Positions 7,786-8,897 of a DNA stretch of 8,897 bases are shown here, one piece after another (positions within the stretch are counted from its first letter, which is position 1; each line of letters starts with the position of its first letter). Source of the DNA: Ruminococcus sp. UBA4383 (lineage in GTDB: Bacteria > Bacillota > Clostridia > Oscillospirales > Ruminococcaceae); assembly GCA_002389995.1 (NCBI GenBank), contig DGRR01000046.1, forward strand, positions 1 to 8,897, written 5' to 3'. The position numbers and the translations under genes are program-made. The notes under the pieces are model-generated. The model was not told the origin of the DNA. It ran no database searches and saw only the letters and a list, made by a program, of their open reading frames with translations.

Positions 7786-8646
7786 TTATAAACCCCTTTC
7801 CCTGAGATTCCTGATAATCAAATCCCTTGCATATCCCACGGTATATACTTCCTTGCCGAAATCAAGCCCCTGTTTTTTAAGGCTTGTGAAAACTTTTGTA
7901 ATCTGCGGAACATCAAGACCTATTGCAGAAATTTCTTCTGACCTGCCGAAAACTTTTTTAGTATCGTCATAGCAGAAAAGTTTAGCCTTGTTCATGACGA
8001 GGATTTTATCTGCAAATCCTGCGATATCCTCCATACTGTGCGATACTATGAGGATAGTATTTTTAGTTCTTTCGTGATATTTTTTGATATGTCCTATAAT
8101 TTTGTCTCTGCCTGCGGGGTCAAGACCTGCGGTCGGCTCGTCTAAAATAAGGACTTTCGGATTCATAGCCATAACTCCTGCGATAGCGACACGTCTTTTC
8201 TGACCGCCTGAAAGTTCAAAGGGGGAGCGGTCGAGGAGTTCTTCTCTTATGCCTATATCGTTTGCAGTTTCGAGGATACGTTTTTTAATTTCGGTATCAT
8301 CAAGCCCCATATTCTTACAGCCGAAAGCGATATCCTTATATACAGTCTCCTCAAATATCTGGTATTCGGGGTACTGAAACACAAGACCGACCTGAAAGCG
8401 TACATCTCTTATTTTGTCCTTGTTTTCCCATATATCCTTTCCGTCGAGCAGAACTCTGCCCGATGTAGGCTTCAGAAGTCCGTTGAAATGCTGAATGAGG
8501 GTAGATTTTCCCGAACCCGTATGCCCCATTACACCGATTATCTGACCTGATTCTATTTTCAGATTAACATGGTCAACGGCTGTTTTTTCAAAGGGAGAGC
8601 CTGCGCTGTAAGTATAAGTAAGCTCCTGAGTTTCAAGAACCGCCAT
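7786..8646 (-). CDS. ecfA2: Energy-coupling factor transporter ATP-binding protein EcfA2
   Basis: A 286-residue ABC ATPase that pairs with EcfA1 beneath EcfT to drive uptake by ECF transporters. All nucleotide-binding elements are intact: Walker A GHTGSGKST (41-49), Q-loop Q91 in FQYPEYQIFE, signature LSGGQ (145-149), Walker B ending D169-E170, D-loop GLDP (174-177), and switch histidine H203. The FQYPEYQIF form of the Q-loop and the position directly before ecfT favour EcfA2 over EcfA1. The frame is open back to an ATG at 8706, but that would add 20 residues encoded by the palindromic repeat. ATG 8646 has AGAGGTGA (8651-8658) directly upstream and gives the normal family N-terminus, so it is chosen here. 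The gene is separated from the upstream probable ecfA1 by the two tandem repeats. Confidence 0.95.
   Translation of the reverse strand: MAVLETQELTYTYSAGSPFEKTAVDHVNLKIESGQIIGVMGHTGSGKSTLIQHFNGLLKPTSGRVLLDGKDIWENKDKIRDVRFQVGLVFQYPEYQIFEETVYKDIAFGCKNMGLDDTEIKKRILETANDIGIREELLDRSPFELSGGQKRRVAIAGVMAMNPKVLILDEPTAGLDPAGRDKIIGHIKKYHERTKNTILIVSHSMEDIAGFADKILVMNKAKLFCYDDTKKVFGRSEEISAIGLDVPQITKVFTSLKKQGLDFGKEVYTVGYARDLIIRNLRERGL
7793..7800 (-). promoter_or_regulatory. Shine-Dalgarno supporting the TTG start of ecfT
   Basis: GAAAGGGG inside the last codons of ecfA2 lies 8 bases before TTG 7784. It supports the non-ATG start and coupling across the 1-base gap. Confidence 0.75.
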
Positions 8647-8650
8647 ATTT

Positions 8651-8658
8651 TCACCTCT
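8651..8658 (-). promoter_or_regulatory. Shine-Dalgarno fixing the ecfA2 start at 8646
   Basis: AGAGGTGA is followed by ATG after four further bases, so the AGAGG core has a 7-base spacer. It lies just outside the repeat that begins at 8660, so the element leaves the ribosome binding site intact. Confidence 0.75.
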
Positions 8659-8659
8659 A

Positions 8660-8752
8660 TTTGAAATCGTCAATTTTTGCCTTTTGAGCCTTGTCATTTC
8701 GTTCACTGCGCTATGATTCGTTCACTCCCATGACAAGGGCAAAAATTTCCTC
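8660..8752 (-). repeat. Palindromic intergenic repeat, copy 1 (ecfA2-proximal)
   Basis: A 93-bp unit that shares its plan with the adjoining copy. It starts with TTGAAATCGTC and ends with TTTCCTC on the plus strand. The outer stem of 10 pairs joins 8672-8681 (AATTTTTGCC) and 8738-8747 (GGCAAAAATT). An unpaired TTTTGAGC bulge (8682-8689) follows, then an inner stem of 8 pairs joins 8690-8697 (CTTGTCAT) and 8730-8737 (ATGACAAG). The 32-base loop carries the direct repeat TTCGTTCAC twice (8698-8706 and 8717-8725). Both stems are perfect Watson-Crick. Confidence 0.85.
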
Positions 8753-8847
8753 ATTGAAATCGTCAAATTTGCGCTTTTGAGCCTTGCCTATTCATTCACT
8801 TCACTTGCGTTACGTTCATTCATACGGCAAGAGCGCAAATTTTCCTC
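8753..8847 (-). repeat. Palindromic intergenic repeat, copy 2 (ecfA1-proximal)
   Basis: A 95-bp unit directly abutting copy 1, with the same ends (TTGAAATCGTC and TTTCCTC). The outer stem of 10 pairs joins 8765-8774 (AAATTTGCGC) and 8833-8842 (GCGCAAATTT). The bulge TTTTGAGC (8775-8782) is identical to copy 1, opposed by a single A (8832). The inner stem of 6 pairs joins 8783-8788 (CTTGCC) and 8826-8831 (GGCAAG), extendable by three pairs past a bulged C. The loop holds TTCATTCA twice (8791-8798 and 8815-8822). Stem bases differ from copy 1 on both arms in a compensating way. Confidence 0.85.
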
Positions 8848-8897
8848 GAATAATTTTTTTATAGCCTCAATGCATTCTTCTTCCGTGATTATGTCAT
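8788..8897 (-). CDS. ecfA1: C-terminal end of probable EcfA1 (N-terminal part outside window)
   Basis: The last 35 codons of a gene entering from the right edge; the first complete codon ends at 8895 and the stop is TAG at 8788-8790. The first 18 residues (DIITEEECIEAIKKLFEE) look like genuine protein and resemble the short acidic helix that closes EcfA1 proteins of Clostridia. The gene also sits where ecfA1 is expected, just upstream of ecfA2 on the same strand. The final 17 residues (NLRSCRMNERNASEVNE) are read from the palindromic repeat, and the stop lies at the inner edge of its stem. The EcfA1 identity is inferred from context and a short tail, since no ATPase motif falls inside the window. 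Confidence 0.6.
   Translation of the reverse strand, partial: DIITEEECIEAIKKLFEENLRSCRMNERNASEVNE

Noticed and set aside
8660..8847. Repeat pair as a CRISPR array or integron attC sites
   Set aside because: There are only two copies, with no spacer pattern, and each copy is itself a long palindrome. The bulged hairpin recalls attC, but the GTTRRRY/RYYYAAC core sites are absent and no integrase context is visible.
8660..8847. Repeat pair as a riboswitch or rho-independent terminator for the ecf genes
   Set aside because: The pieces do not match any riboswitch consensus I know, and the inner stems are not followed by a U-run on the transcribed strand.

Overview
The window looks like a chromosomal segment of a low-to-moderate GC Firmicute (Clostridia), most likely a Ruminococcus-like Oscillospiraceae. 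This is inferred from an ecfA1-ecfA2-ecfT-truA gene order, a zinc-finger ClpE-type ATPase, a YfhO-family membrane protein, strong AGGAGG-type ribosome binding sites, and frequent AGA and ATA codons. No rRNA, tRNA, CRISPR array or insertion sequence was seen. Every supported gene lies on the minus strand, so transcription runs from right to left.

In transcription order the layout is: the last 35 codons of a gene that is probably ecfA1 (right edge); two tandem imperfect palindromes of about 94 bp each (8660-8847); ecfA2; ecfT, starting at TTG one base after ecfA2; a 905-residue YfhO-family multi-pass membrane protein; truA, whose start overlaps the yfhO-like stop by 41 bases; a membrane-anchored beta-propeller-like protein (probably DUF5711 family); a CvpA-family membrane protein with a large loop; and the first 444 codons of a ClpE-like AAA+ ATPase that runs off the left edge. 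Gaps between complete genes are 1 to 72 bases, and I see no convincing internal terminator or promoter, so this is probably one long transcription unit or a few overlapping ones.

EcfA1, EcfA2 and EcfT form the shared energising module of ECF-type vitamin and micronutrient importers; no substrate-binding S component is present, as expected for a group II module serving scattered S components. TruA makes pseudouridine in the tRNA anticodon arm. The YfhO-like, DUF5711-like and CvpA-like products are all envelope proteins, and the Clp ATPase is a protein-quality-control factor. The grouping looks like housekeeping co-transcription rather than one pathway.

The most unusual structure is the tandem repeat pair. 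The two copies form the same hairpin with different but compensating stem bases, keep an identical unpaired 8-base bulge, and have contributed the end of the upstream reading frame. A second oddity is a perfect 7-bp hairpin sitting exactly between the Shine-Dalgarno sequence and the start codon of the cvpA-like gene.
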